A stretch of 64,000 bases of DNA, from the NCBI RefSeq assembly GCF_020410765.1, contig NZ_CP084541.1, positions 3,662,501 through 3,726,500 of the forward strand. Direction: 5' to 3'. The notes beneath the pieces were generated by a model. It had not been told where the DNA came from. It saw only the letters and a list, made by a program, of their open reading frames with translations, and did not search any database. A program made the translations under genes and the position numbers. Origin of the DNA: Streptomyces marincola (GTDB taxonomy: Bacteria; Actinomycetota; Actinomycetes; Streptomycetales; Streptomycetaceae). This document shows positions 26,170 to 35,226 of the stretch, in pieces. Numbering within the stretch: position 1 is the first letter of the stretch; each line of letters starts with the position of its first letter.

Positions 26170-26430
26170 ATATTAAATTGGCGGGTGTCTCTACGGGGTC
26201 GGACGAGCTCAGCGCGCTATCAAGTTCAGTGACTCCCGTCACACCCTCGGTGACTTGCCCACCGGGATGATCTTGCGGTAGTGCGCGGCCTGCGTCCCCG
26301 CCGAAGTCCCCGCCCGCGCCTGTCCGCGACCGCCGCCGGGCGTTCCGGTGCCCCAGGGGCCCGGCCGGCGGCGTCCGGCGCCGGGCGCCGTCCGGTGATC
26401 ACCCGCGCCCACCCCACGCCTACCCAACGA

Positions 26431-26470
26431 AGAAGGCCCGGACCCCCCTTGCGGGGAATCCGGGCCTTCT
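26431..26470 (-). terminator. hairpin terminator after tRNA-Asp (copy 1)
   Basis: A perfect 12-bp stem (AGAAGGCCCGGA with TCCGGGCCTTCT), with a C/G-rich inner stem, lies 5 bases beyond the tRNA 3' end. Confidence 0.8.
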
Positions 26471-26474
26471 GCCG

Positions 26475-26549
26475 CGGTCCTGACGGGATTTGAACCCGCG
26501 GCCTCCACCTTGACAGGGTGGCGAGCACTCCAAACTGCTCCACAGGACC
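26475..26549 (-). tRNA. tRNA-Asp (anticodon GTC), copy 1
   Basis: The acceptor GGTCCTG/CAGGACC is perfect, the anticodon loop CTGTCAA sits between CCACC/GGTGG, and the T arm has GGGTTCAAATCCC. CCA is not encoded. The sequence is identical to the copy at 46457-46531. Confidence 0.96.
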
Positions 26550-26609
26550 GTGCGTGCGAGCGAGACTCTACCCCAGCACAGCGCCCCCGGGCCAATCGCT
26601 TCCCGCCCC

Positions 26610-29600
26610 CTACGGCACCAGCGCGTCGATGGCCTTCAGGATGCGCTTGTCCGACACCGGCTGCTTCGTGCCCAGCGCGTGCGCGAAGTAGCTGACCCGC
26701 AACTCCTCGATCATCCAGCGGATCTCCGCGGCCTGCTCGGGAACGGGCCGCCCCGGCGGGAACTGCTCAAGCAGCCACGCGTACTCGTCGCGCATCTCGT
26801 GCACCTTGGCCATCCTGGCCCTGTCCTTCTCGGCCTGGTGCGGCAGTTGCTGGAGCCGCCGGTCGGCCGCCAGCAGGTAGCGCAGCAGATCCGGCAGCCT
26901 GCGCGCGCCGTGCCGCGTCACGAAGCCCGCGGGCACAAGGCCCGCCAGCTGCTCGCGCACGTCCGCCACCGCAGGCGCCAGCACCGGGCTCGTCACCGTC
27001 GCCAGCCGCCGCTGGCACACCTGCCAGGCCGCGAGCACCTCGCGCACCTGCCGCACGATCCGCGTGGTGAGGTCCACCACGTCCGCGCGCACCGCGTCGA
27101 ACAGCTTGCGGAACGCCTCCTCGTCCCACACCGGGCCGCCGTGCGCCGCGATCAGCTGGTCGGCCGCCGCCGTCGCGCAGTCGTCCAGCAGCGCCTGCAC
27201 GCTCCCGTGCGGCGAACTCGACAGCGCCAGCTTGGCCTGGTTGTCCAGCTGCCGCTGCGCGAACTTCCCCGGGTCCGACGGCAGGTTCAGCATCACCAGG
27301 CGCAGCGTGCCGAGCCGCATCGCCCGGCGCTGCTCCGCCTCGCTGTCGAACAGCCGCACCGCCACCGTCGCGCCCTCGTCCACCAGCGCGGGGAACGCCT
27401 TCACCGGCTGGCCGCCGCGCCGGGTCTCGAACGTGCGCGGCAGCGTGCCGACGGTCCACGACGTCAGGCCCTCGGCGGTGGCCGCGAACGCCCGGTCGAG
27501 CGCCTGCCGCGCCTTCGGCTTCATCCGGTGCCGCAGGGCCTCCAGATCCTTGTCCTCGGAGTCCCTGGCCCCCTGGCCCCCCTGGCCCCCCTGGGCCTCC
27601 TGCGCTCCCTGGCCCGCCGCCCGGCCGCCCCTGGCGGGCCCGCGCCGCCGCTCGTCCACCACGCGGAACGTGATCCGCAGGTGCCCGGGAACGCGTTCCT
27701 GGTCGAAGTCCTCGGCCGCCACCCGCACGCCCGTCAGCCGGGTCAGCCACCGCGCGAGCGCCACCGTCAGCGCCTCGCCCGTCGGCTCGGGCGTCTCGCC
27801 GAGGAACCCGCGCGCCACGTCGGGCGCGGGGACGCAGTGCCGCCGGATCGGCTTCGGCAGCGACCTGATCAGCTCCGTCACCAGCTGCTCGCGCAGTCCC
27901 GGGATCTGCCAGTCGAAGCCCTCGGGCGTCACCTGGTTCAGCACCTGGAGCGGCACGTGCACCGTCACGCCGTCCGCGTCCGCTCCCGGCTCGAACTGGT
28001 ACGTCACGGGGAACGCGAGACGCCCCTGCCGCCACGTGTCCGGGTAGTCGTCCTTCGTGACCCGCCCGGCCCGCTCGTTGATGAGCATCGACTTCTCGAA
28101 GCTGAGCAGATCCGGGTCGTCCTGGCGTTTCTTCTTCCACCAGGAGTCGAAGTGGGCGCCGGACACGACGTGTTCGGGAACGCGCTGCTCGTAGAAGTCG
28201 TACAGCGTCTCGTCGTCCACGAGGATGTCGCGGCGCCTGGCCCGGTGTTCGAGCTCCTCGACCTCCGCGAGCAGCTTGCGGTTGTCGTGGAAGAACTGGT
28301 GCCGCGTCCGCCAGTCGCCCTCGACCAGCGCGTGCCGGATGAACAGGTCCCTGGACACCTCGGGGTCGATCCGCCCGTAGTTCACCTTGCGCTGCGCCAC
28401 GATCGGCACGCCGTACAGCGTCACCCGCTCGTAGGCCATCACCGCCGCCTGCTTCTGCTCCCAGTGCGGCTCGCTGTACGTCCGCTTCACCAGGTGCCCG
28501 GCCAGCGGCTCGATCCACTCGGGCTCGATCTTCGCGTTCACGCGGGCCCACAGCCGCGAGGTCTCCACCAGTTCGGCCGACATGACCCACCGCGGCGGCT
28601 TCTTGAACAGCGCGGAGCCGGGGAACACCGCGAACTTCGTGCCCCGCGCCCCCAGGTACTCGTGCTTGTCGGTGTCCTTGAGGCCGACGTGCGAGAGCAG
28701 CCCGGCGAGCAGCGACTGGTGGACGAGCGCGGGCTGCGCGCCGCGTTCCGACAGCTCGATCCGCAAGGTGCGCGCCACCGTGCGCAGTTGTGAATAGATG
28801 TCCTGCCATTCGCGTATGCGCAGGTAGTTCAGGAACTCCGTCCTGCACAGCCGCCGGAACGCCGAGGAGGACAGGGCCCGTTGCTGCTCGCGCACGTAGT
28901 CCCACAGCGCGAGCAGCGCGAGGAAGTCCGACTCCTCGGCCGGCCCCTCGCGGAACCTGGCGTGCTTGGCGTCCGCCTGCTGCTGCTTGTCCGCGGGCCG
29001 CTCGCGCGGGTCCTGGATGGACAGCGCCGCGGCGATCACCATCACCTCGTGCGCGCACCCGTTGCGGTCCGCCTCAAGCACCATCCTGGCCAGCCGCGGG
29101 TCCACGGGCAGCTGGGCGAGCCGCCGGCCCGTCTCGGTCAGCCGCGCGCCGCTGAGCGCGCCCAGCTCCTCAAGCAGCTGCACACCGGCCTTGATCGACC
29201 GGTGGTCGGGCGGATCGATGAACGGGAAGCGCTCGATGTCGCCGAGGCCGGCCGCGTTCATCTGGAGGATCACCGAGGCGAGGTTGGTGCGCAGGATCTC
29301 GGCGTCGGTGAACTCCGGCCGGGACAGGAAGTCGTCCTCCGCGTACAGCCGGATGCAGATGCCGTCGCTGGTCCGCCCGCACCGGCCCTTGCGCTGGTTG
29401 GCGCTCGCCTGCGACACCGGCTCGATCGGGAGGCGCTGCACCTTCGTGCGGTGGCTGTACCGGGAGATCCTGGCCGTTCCCGGGTCGATCACGTACTTGA
29501 TGCCGGGAACGGTCAGGGAGGTCTCCGCGACGTTCGTCGCGAGCACCACGCGGCGGCCCGGGTGCGGCTGGAACACGCGCTGCTGCTCGCCGTGGGACAG

Positions 29601-30599
29601 CCGCGCGAACAGCGGCAGCACCTCCGTCATGCGCAGCTTGCGCTTCTCCAGGGCCTCGGCGGTGTCCCGGATCTCGCGTTCGCCGGAGAGGAAGACCAGG
29701 ATGTCGCCAGGACCCTCCGCCTGGAGCTCGTCGACGGCGTCGCAGATCGCCGTGACCTGGTCGCGGTCGGGCGCCTCGCTGTCCTCTTCGAGCAGGGGCC
29801 GGTACCGCACCTCCACCGGGTAGGTGCGCCCCGAGACCTCGATCACCGGCGCGTCGCGCCCCTCCCGGTCCCTGAAGTGCCGCGCGAAGCGCTCCGGGTC
29901 GATCGTCGCCGAGGTGATGACCACCTTCAGGTCCGGGCGGCGCGGCAGGAGCTGGGCCAGGTAGCCGAGCAGGAAGTCGATGTTGAGGCTGCGTTCGTGC
30001 GCCTCGTCGATGATGATCGTGTCGTACTGGCGCAGATCGCGGTCGTGCTGGACCTCGGCCAGGAGGATGCCGTCGGTCATCAGCTTGACCAGCGTGTCGT
30101 CCCCCGCCTGGTCGGTGAACCGCACCTTGTAGCCGACCGCGTCGCCCAGCCGCCCGCCCAGCTCGTCGGCGACGCGCTGGGCCACCGTGCGCGCCGCGAT
30201 GCGGCGCGGCTGGGTGTGGCCGATCAGGCCGCGCACCCCGCGGCCCAGCTCCAGGCAGATCTTCGGGATCTGCGTCGTCTTCCCCGAACCGGTCTCCCCG
30301 GCCACGATCACCACTTGGTGGTCGCGTATCGCGGCCAGGATCTCGTCCTTCTTCCCGCTGACCGGCAGCTGCTGCGGATACGTGATCCTGGGCACGGCCG
30401 CGCGCCGGGCGGCGACGCGCCGTTCTGCCTCGTCGACGGCCTCGGCGATCTCCGCGAGCACGGCGTCCCGCGCGGCCGGCTTGCGGATGCGGCGGGCGCC
30501 GTCGAGCCGTTTGCCCAGACGCCGCTCGTCGCGCAGCATGAGCCCGGAGAGCCGCTCGGCGAGATCTGATACGGGGGAGGGGTGTGTAGACATACGCAC
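26610..30599 (-). CDS. hrpA: ATP-dependent RNA helicase HrpA
   Basis: This 1329-residue DEAH/RHA helicase has Walker A (GETGSGKTTQIPK), DEAH (IIIDEAHERSLN), SAT (VITSATID), the helicase C domain (VLATNVAETSLTVPG; QRKGRCGR), the HA2/ratchet region, an OB-like domain, and the long C-terminal DUF3418-type region typical of bacterial HrpA. It acts on mRNA or ribosomes in the cytosol. A Gly/Gln/Ala-rich low-complexity spacer lies near residue 1000. GTG 30599 lies 11 bases from GGAGGT; ATG 30593 (MSTHP) is an equally likely start. It follows bldC in the same order as in S. coelicolor. Confidence 0.95.
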   Translation of the reverse strand: MRMSTHPSPVSDLAERLSGLMLRDERRLGKRLDGARRIRKPAARDAVLAEIAEAVDEAERRVAARRAAVPRITYPQQLPVSGKKDEILAAIRDHQVVIVAGETGSGKTTQIPKICLELGRGVRGLIGHTQPRRIAARTVAQRVADELGGRLGDAVGYKVRFTDQAGDDTLVKLMTDGILLAEVQHDRDLRQYDTIIIDEAHERSLNIDFLLGYLAQLLPRRPDLKVVITSATIDPERFARHFRDREGRDAPVIEVSGRTYPVEVRYRPLLEEDSEAPDRDQVTAICDAVDELQAEGPGDILVFLSGEREIRDTAEALEKRKLRMTEVLPLFARLSHGEQQRVFQPHPGRRVVLATNVAETSLTVPGIKYVIDPGTARISRYSHRTKVQRLPIEPVSQASANQRKGRCGRTSDGICIRLYAEDDFLSRPEFTDAEILRTNLASVILQMNAAGLGDIERFPFIDPPDHRSIKAGVQLLEELGALSGARLTETGRRLAQLPVDPRLARMVLEADRNGCAHEVMVIAAALSIQDPRERPADKQQQADAKHARFREGPAEESDFLALLALWDYVREQQRALSSSAFRRLCRTEFLNYLRIREWQDIYSQLRTVARTLRIELSERGAQPALVHQSLLAGLLSHVGLKDTDKHEYLGARGTKFAVFPGSALFKKPPRWVMSAELVETSRLWARVNAKIEPEWIEPLAGHLVKRTYSEPHWEQKQAAVMAYERVTLYGVPIVAQRKVNYGRIDPEVSRDLFIRHALVEGDWRTRHQFFHDNRKLLAEVEELEHRARRRDILVDDETLYDFYEQRVPEHVVSGAHFDSWWKKKRQDDPDLLSFEKSMLINERAGRVTKDDYPDTWRQGRLAFPVTYQFEPGADADGVTVHVPLQVLNQVTPEGFDWQIPGLREQLVTELIRSLPKPIRRHCVPAPDVARGFLGETPEPTGEALTVALARWLTRLTGVRVAAEDFDQERVPGHLRITFRVVDERRRGPARGGRAAGQGAQEAQGGQGGQGARDSEDKDLEALRHRMKPKARQALDRAFAATAEGLTSWTVGTLPRTFETRRGGQPVKAFPALVDEGATVAVRLFDSEAEQRRAMRLGTLRLVMLNLPSDPGKFAQRQLDNQAKLALSSSPHGSVQALLDDCATAAADQLIAAHGGPVWDEEAFRKLFDAVRADVVDLTTRIVRQVREVLAAWQVCQRRLATVTSPVLAPAVADVREQLAGLVPAGFVTRHGARRLPDLLRYLLAADRRLQQLPHQAEKDRARMAKVHEMRDEYAWLLEQFPPGRPVPEQAAEIRWMIEELRVSYFAHALGTKQPVSDKRILKAIDALVP

Positions 30600-30664
30600 C
30601 CAAGCGTCTCACCTCCGCCGGGGGAGCGGCGAGCCGTTATCCGGGCAGGCGTGTTGTGGGCGTT

Positions 30665-31663
30665 ATGTCCGCATATGGTGGCGGGGTGAGCGGACCCTGG
30701 CGCACCCTCCGGCACTCGCCGTACCTGCCCGCGCTCGTCGTGGTGCTGATCGTCAGCGCGTCCGCGGGCCTCTTCGCGGGCTCCTACACGTACGCCATGG
30801 CCAACCCGACGCCGCGCCACCTGCCGGTCGCCGTCGTGGGGGAGCCGGACGAGGCGTTCCTCGGCGCGCTGCGGCAGCGCCTGTCCGCGTCCCTCGACCG
30901 CCGCCACTTCGACACCTATCCACAGGCTGTGGAAGCCGTCGAGGCGCAACGGGTCTTCGCCGTCGTGCGCGAACGGGAGGGCAGGACCGAACTGGCCGTG
31001 GCGAGCGCCGCCGGCGCCCCCGTCGCCGAGCTGCTGGCCCGCGACGCCCGCGCCGCGGCCCGCTCCCTGGACGTGCCCCTCGACGTCCGCGACCTCAAAC
31101 CGCTGCACCCGGGCGACCCGCGCGGGCTCGCCCTCTTCTACATCTCGATCGCCGCCGTGATCACCGGGTTCCTCGGCGCGGTGCAGCTCAGCGTCAACGC
31201 GCGCGCCCTGCGGCCCCTGGAGCGCGTCCTGGCGACCGCGGCGTACGCGCTGCTCGGCGGGTTCGCGGTGGTCGCGGCGGTGAGCTGGGGGCTCGACGCG
31301 GTGGAGCTGCCGTTCCTCCACTCGTGGGGGATCGTCTCGCTCACGATGTTCGCGTCCGGAATGATCTTCACGATGTTCAACACCCTCGTGGGGCGCTGGG
31401 CGATCCTGCCCACCTGGGTGCTGATGGTCATGCTCGGCAACCCCTCGTCCGGCGGCGCCGTCTCCTGGCCGCTGCTGCCGTCCGTGCTGGGCGCGATCGG
31501 CCGCTGGCTCCCGCCGGGCGCGTCGGTGAACGCCCAGCACACCGCCGTCTACTTCCCCGGCCACCAGCACGCGCACCCCTACCTGGTGCTCGCCGGGTGG
31601 ACCGTCCTGTCCTGCGCGGTCTTCGCCGTCTGGCGGCACCGCCACCCGGGCGGCGGGCGCTGA
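30665..31663 (+). CDS. ABC-2/YhgE-Pip-like membrane protein
   Basis: The 332-residue protein has one N-terminal membrane segment (YLPALVVVLIVSASAGLFAGSY) and a soluble external domain (about 45-150) with VAVVGEPDEAFLGAL. Five membrane segments from about residue 160 follow (FYISIAAVITGFLGAVQL, AAYALLGGFAVVAAVSWG, GIVSLTMFASGMIFTMFN, WVLMVMLGN, LAGWTVLSCAVFAVW). This resembles YhgE/Pip-type or ABC-2-like transporters and may be involved in export, but no ATPase is nearby. ATG 30665 is chosen; GTG 30656 or GTG 30686 are alternatives. It is divergent from hrpA. Confidence 0.75.
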   Translation: MSAYGGGVSGPWRTLRHSPYLPALVVVLIVSASAGLFAGSYTYAMANPTPRHLPVAVVGEPDEAFLGALRQRLSASLDRRHFDTYPQAVEAVEAQRVFAVVREREGRTELAVASAAGAPVAELLARDARAAARSLDVPLDVRDLKPLHPGDPRGLALFYISIAAVITGFLGAVQLSVNARALRPLERVLATAAYALLGGFAVVAAVSWGLDAVELPFLHSWGIVSLTMFASGMIFTMFNTLVGRWAILPTWVLMVMLGNPSSGGAVSWPLLPSVLGAIGRWLPPGASVNAQHTAVYFPGHQHAHPYLVLAGWTVLSCAVFAVWRHRHPGGGR

Positions 31664-31680
31664 GGCGGCCGGGCCCCGCG

Positions 31681-31715
31681 CGGCCCGCCCGGGCCTCCGC
31701 GGTCCGGGCGGGCCG
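31681..31715. terminator. hairpin between convergent genes
   Basis: A perfect 12-bp stem (CGGCCCGCCCGG/CCGGGCGGGCCG, 11-base loop) can serve both convergent transcripts. Confidence 0.6.
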
Positions 31716-31724
31716 TGCCGCGGG

Positions 31725-31901
31725 TCAGCTCCTGTGCCCGGGGGGCCGGTGCCAGACGGTGTACAGGCCGCCGAGCGCGGAACCGAGCACGGCGACCTCC
31801 TGGGCCGTTGCGGCTCCGCTCATGACCAGTGCCGCGCCGAGCGACAGGACGGCGATGAAGACGGCGGCGTCGGCGCCGCGCTGCGTAGGCTGGTGGGGCA
31901 T
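31725..31901 (-). CDS. small membrane protein (58 aa)
   Basis: The short frame reads MPHQPTQRGADAAVFIAVLSL and ends with TVWHRPPGHRS. It has two hydrophobic stretches (AAVFIAVLSLGAALVMSGAA and EVAVLGSALGGLYTVW), so it could be a membrane hairpin. ATG 31901 has GGGAG at a proper distance (CAGGGAGTACCG-ATG), and a terminator-like hairpin follows. The codon bias (G/C in third positions) supports a real gene. I recognise no family, and the hairpin layout recalls small holin-like or phage-type proteins only loosely. Confidence 0.55.
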   Translation of the reverse strand: MPHQPTQRGADAAVFIAVLSLGAALVMSGAATAQEVAVLGSALGGLYTVWHRPPGHRS

Positions 31902-32138
31902 CGGTACTCCCTGAGGTGAGTTCGGTGTCGTGGGACGGGGGCGGTGGTTGCTTGGCCGGCGTCGCCGCCCCCGTCGCGGCTCCCGGGGGTGACCGCGACG
32001 CCTCCATTCTGGGTACGCTGCGGGCCGGCGGCGCGGGACACGTGCGACGCCTTGGTCCGTCCAGAACGCGCGCGCGTGCGCGCGCTCTTATGGAGAGGCG
32101 GACCAAGACGTCGTTGCGACGGGGGCGGGCGGTGCGCG

Positions 32139-33194
32139 ATGACGCAGGAACAGGAACGGGCGGGCCGGCGCGCCGACGCGCTGCGCGGCCTGGTGCGGGA
32201 ACGGGGGCTGCCGGACGTGCTGGCCGCGGCGGAACGGCTCCGGGAGGAGGGGACCGGCCTGTCGGCGGTGCGCCTCAGGCGGCGTTACGTTCGCAACGAG
32301 GACCTGCCGGACGGCGGGCCGGGCGGTCCCGGCCTCGCCGCCGAGGACCCCGCCGCCGGTCCCGTGCCCGCCCCGGACGAGCGCAGGCGCCCGCCGAGCG
32401 ACGCGCAGCCGCCGCTGGCGCGGCTGCTGGTGTCGCAGGGAGTGGCAATGCGCTTCCACCTCGTGGCGCTGTTCGCGGCCCAGTGCCAGGCGCGTCCGGG
32501 GCTGCCCTGGCGCAACACCATCCCGCTGGGCAGGACCGGCGACGCGCCGCTGACCTGGCTCGACCTGGTGGCCGTGGCGGCGCGGCCCGGCGGCGAGACG
32601 ACGCAGGCGTCCGGTTACACGAGCAACAAGCTGCGGCAGTTCCGCTCGGCGCTCGACCTGCTGGCGCGGCGCGGCCTGGCCGACATCGGGCGGCCGGGCA
32701 CGAGGAACAGGTACGAGGGCTTCGGGCTGCTCGCCGAGGACGGCAGGAGCACGGCCGCGGGGGCCGCGGGCTACCGCGTCCCGCTCGCCGACGAGGAGTG
32801 CGTGGACGTCCCGGCCGAATTCTTCACGCGCGGCTGGGTGCAGGTGCTGACGAAGAGCGAGATCGCCGCCTGGATGATGTGGCGGGCCCTGGGCAACGGG
32901 CCCGGCTCCGGCTTCGCCGTCGCCTCGTGGCGGGAGCGGGCCGGCGCCTTCGGGCTGTCGAGGGACGTCCGCGACACCGGCCGGGCGCTTGAGGCGTACG
33001 GGCTGATCGAGGTCGTCAGGCCCAAGGAACGCAGGGAGAACGGCACGTGGCGCGGCTACGACCCGGCGGAGAGGCTGTTCTCCGACAAGGTGCGGGTGCT
33101 GCCCCACGCGTTGGCGCGACCGGCCCACGAGGTCGTCGAACGCGTCCTGCGCAAAACGGCGACCCTGGGCCGCTGGTCGAAACCACTGGGCTGA
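32139..33194 (+). CDS. hypothetical protein with winged-helix-like segment
   Basis: The 351-residue soluble protein is not one I recognise. It has an N-terminal charged helical region (about 1-55), an Asp/Pro/Ala-rich linker (55-90), and a core with LLVSQGVAMRFHLVALFAAQC. A helix-turn-helix-like part follows (SGYTSNKLRQFRSALDLLARRGLADIG), then a second DNA-binding-like part (WRERAGAFGLSRDVRDTGRALEAYGLIEVVRPKERR). Such double winged-helix layouts occur in replication or transcription proteins of Streptomyces plasmids and integrative elements; that link is inference. Codon use is typical. It lies at the start of an accessory stretch. Confidence 0.6.
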   Translation: MTQEQERAGRRADALRGLVRERGLPDVLAAAERLREEGTGLSAVRLRRRYVRNEDLPDGGPGGPGLAAEDPAAGPVPAPDERRRPPSDAQPPLARLLVSQGVAMRFHLVALFAAQCQARPGLPWRNTIPLGRTGDAPLTWLDLVAVAARPGGETTQASGYTSNKLRQFRSALDLLARRGLADIGRPGTRNRYEGFGLLAEDGRSTAAGAAGYRVPLADEECVDVPAEFFTRGWVQVLTKSEIAAWMMWRALGNGPGSGFAVASWRERAGAFGLSRDVRDTGRALEAYGLIEVVRPKERRENGTWRGYDPAERLFSDKVRVLPHALARPAHEVVERVLRKTATLGRWSKPLG

Positions 33195-33395
33195 GGGCGG
33201 GAGTCCGCATGGTGCTCTCCGGGGCGTTGGCCTGAGCTTCGCAGCGGACCCGACCGTTCTTTCGAAGCGTGGAGCACGTGTGCATCACCAGCTGAGGCGA
33301 GCCGTGGGGTGGATAGGATCGCCTTCCGGTGCCCTTCACGGTCAGCCGCTGCCTCGCGGCGCGCGGGCACAGCCGCGACGAGGCCGGAGGAGCGT

Positions 33396-34166
33396 GTGAG
33401 CAGTAGGCCCCGACCACCCGCGAGCGGTCTCGGATTCCAGGCGATGCAGGTCGACCTGGGGGCTCTGGTGGAAGGTTCTTCGGGTGGCGTTCTCCTGGCG
33501 CGCCTCGCAGCCTACGCGCGCCCCGCCGATGCGAATTCCCCGTACTGTGTGGTGAACGACTACGTCGCCACAGCCGTGGGTATGGCGCTGGGAGTGCCCG
33601 TGCCGCCGGGCATTCTGACCAAACTCGGCGCTGAGTGGGGATTCCTTTCACTTGGGTTCGGCGAGCAGGGGAAGCGCCCCCCGCCGGCCGACTTCGAGGA
33701 ACTCGCGGTCGACCGCCCGTGGGAGGCGACCGGCATCGTGGTGCTCGACCAGTGGATCTCGAACACGGACCGGCACGATGGCAACCTTGCCTATATGCCC
33801 ACTCTCGGTGTGGCCGCGTTCGATCACGACCAGGCCTTGTTCGGCGCCTGCCCTCCGGGAGGGGGCGTCGAGTCGCTGAAGGAAGCGCGAGAGCGCAGGG
33901 TCAGACACCATGAATTGATTCCACATATGAACACGATGGAACACTTCGTGTCATGGATCGATCGCGCACAGTCCATCACGCATGCCGAGTTGAGCAGGAT
34001 GGCGTGGGTCTGCGTGGACGCGGGTCTGCTCTCTCGCCTTGAGGCCGACGCGCTCGTAGACTTCCTTGAGTACCGTCAGCTCAACGTGGGCCGATTCATC
34101 GAGGAGTCGTATCCGGAGTTCACGGGAGTTGCCGCCTGGACGCTGGATTCCGAAGGAGGTGAGTGA
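33396..34166 (+). CDS. HipA-like (HipA_2) kinase family protein
   Basis: The 256-residue protein matches standalone HipA-like kinases: VVNDYVATAVGMALGVPVPPGIL, the catalytic loop WISNTDRHDGNLAY (Asn-x-Asp-Arg-His-x-Gly-Asn) near residue 125, and the metal-binding AFDHDQALFG. Key residues for ATP-dependent Ser/Thr phosphorylation are intact, so it may be active. No HipB-like repressor is next to it; instead a DUF3037-type gene follows after 3 bases. GTG 33396 has GGAGGAG upstream. The gene's GC is visibly lower and its codon use more relaxed (TTG, ATT, GAA) than its neighbours, suggesting transfer. Targets are unknown. Confidence 0.82.
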   Translation: MSSRPRPPASGLGFQAMQVDLGALVEGSSGGVLLARLAAYARPADANSPYCVVNDYVATAVGMALGVPVPPGILTKLGAEWGFLSLGFGEQGKRPPPADFEELAVDRPWEATGIVVLDQWISNTDRHDGNLAYMPTLGVAAFDHDQALFGACPPGGGVESLKEARERRVRHHELIPHMNTMEHFVSWIDRAQSITHAELSRMAWVCVDAGLLSRLEADALVDFLEYRQLNVGRFIEESYPEFTGVAAWTLDSEGGE

Positions 34167-34169
34167 TCC

Positions 34170-34964
34170 ATGAACGGTAGTTGGTTCCTCGTCAAGTACG
34201 TCGATGATGTTTTCCGCAACGAGCCGGTGAATGTCGGTGTCGTGGTCACTGCCGATCGGGGTGTGGGTAGTCACTTCCTCGGTCAGCGTCCCGACGGCTC
34301 CATCAACGGCCAGCGCATTGGCAAGCGTGTGAGCGGGATCGACACGTACCGGGCCTGGGTGCGTTTCATTCGCAAGGAAGCTGCACGGGGCAATCTCGAC
34401 GCGAGAGTCGAGTCGCTGTCGAAGCGCGTGGGCGAGAGTTACCTGATCGAACGCCGTGGCCCCATTCTGGACGCGGAAATCGAGAAAACGCCTCAAGCGC
34501 TCGCCGACGAGCTCTTCACGGCCCTTGTGTCGCTGGACGTCCCGCAAGCGCAGCCTCTCGTCGCGCTCGCGGAAGATACCTTCAAGCAGTTGGCTTTTCC
34601 GCCCGGCCATGGGATCGACCGAAACGTGGATTACCAGGTGAAGGTTCGCGACGTCCCGCAACTGCTGACGTTCGATTACCGGTACGCGGCGGGGCGGACC
34701 ACTCTGATGGATCGGGTGAGCCTGAGCCGCCCAGGTAAGCGACTGGTGCAGTCGGTCAATGATCTTCTGTACCGGATCGAGGCTGTCGAGAAACAGCGTG
34801 GTATCGGGAATTTCGTCGCTCTCTACTCAGGCGCCGATTGCCCGCCCCAGGCAGAACGCCAGTTGGAATTGCTCAATAAGTTCGCCCACACGGTTGACCT
34901 CAGTGCTGCCCGGGCGAAAGACGATATCAGCCAGATCATCGGTGTGCCGGCGCAGGCTGTCTGA
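34170..34964 (+). CDS. DUF3037 domain-containing protein, partner of the HipA-like kinase
   Basis: The 264-residue protein starts with WFLVKYVDDVFRNEPVNVGVVV, the typical DUF3037 entry strand, then RVSGIDTYRAWVRFIRKEA, YLIERRGPILDAEI and a long helical C terminus. It follows the kinase gene with a 3-base gap and its own GGAGGTGAG, so the two are an operon. In many genomes HipA_2 and DUF3037 genes are neighbours; the role of DUF3037 (inhibitor, substrate or adaptor) is unknown to me. GC is low for this chromosome, as for the kinase. Confidence 0.8.
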   Translation: MNGSWFLVKYVDDVFRNEPVNVGVVVTADRGVGSHFLGQRPDGSINGQRIGKRVSGIDTYRAWVRFIRKEAARGNLDARVESLSKRVGESYLIERRGPILDAEIEKTPQALADELFTALVSLDVPQAQPLVALAEDTFKQLAFPPGHGIDRNVDYQVKVRDVPQLLTFDYRYAAGRTTLMDRVSLSRPGKRLVQSVNDLLYRIEAVEKQRGIGNFVALYSGADCPPQAERQLELLNKFAHTVDLSAARAKDDISQIIGVPAQAV

Positions 34965-35052
34965 CGGGGCTCTCCGCGCGGAGGAAGTCGCCGGGGTTGT
35001 TGGGAGTCGACCGGTATGCGGAACGGCGGCTGCGTGGGCAGACCCTCGCCCC

Positions 35053-35196
35053 GACGGCCGCCACCGCGTCGCCCGGGGCCCCCGACCGCTACGTCCTCCC
35101 CGGGGACCGCGCCTTCCCCACAGGGCCGGCCCTCGACCCCGCGACCGGACACTACTTCGTCGGCAGCGCCGCGGACGGCACGATCTACCGCGGGTT
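35053..35196 (+). pseudogene. remnant of an SMP-30/gluconolactonase-like gene
   Basis: A translated stretch (DRYVLPGDRAFPTGPALDPATG, then YFVGSAADGTIYRG) resembles the first propeller blade of SMP-30/strictosidine-synthase-like proteins from Streptomyces. It stops after about 50 residues where the XRE regulator begins, so most of the gene is missing. The frame stays open to 35260. Confidence 0.4.
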
Positions 35197-35226
35197 CGGT
35201 CGCGGCGCGGTGCTTACCCTGAAGCC

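Noticed and set aside
26550..30569. Long plus-strand open frames opposite hrpA (747 and 562 codons)
   Set aside because: They are antisense shadows caused by the high-GC third-position bias; the minus-strand frame carries all the helicase motifs.
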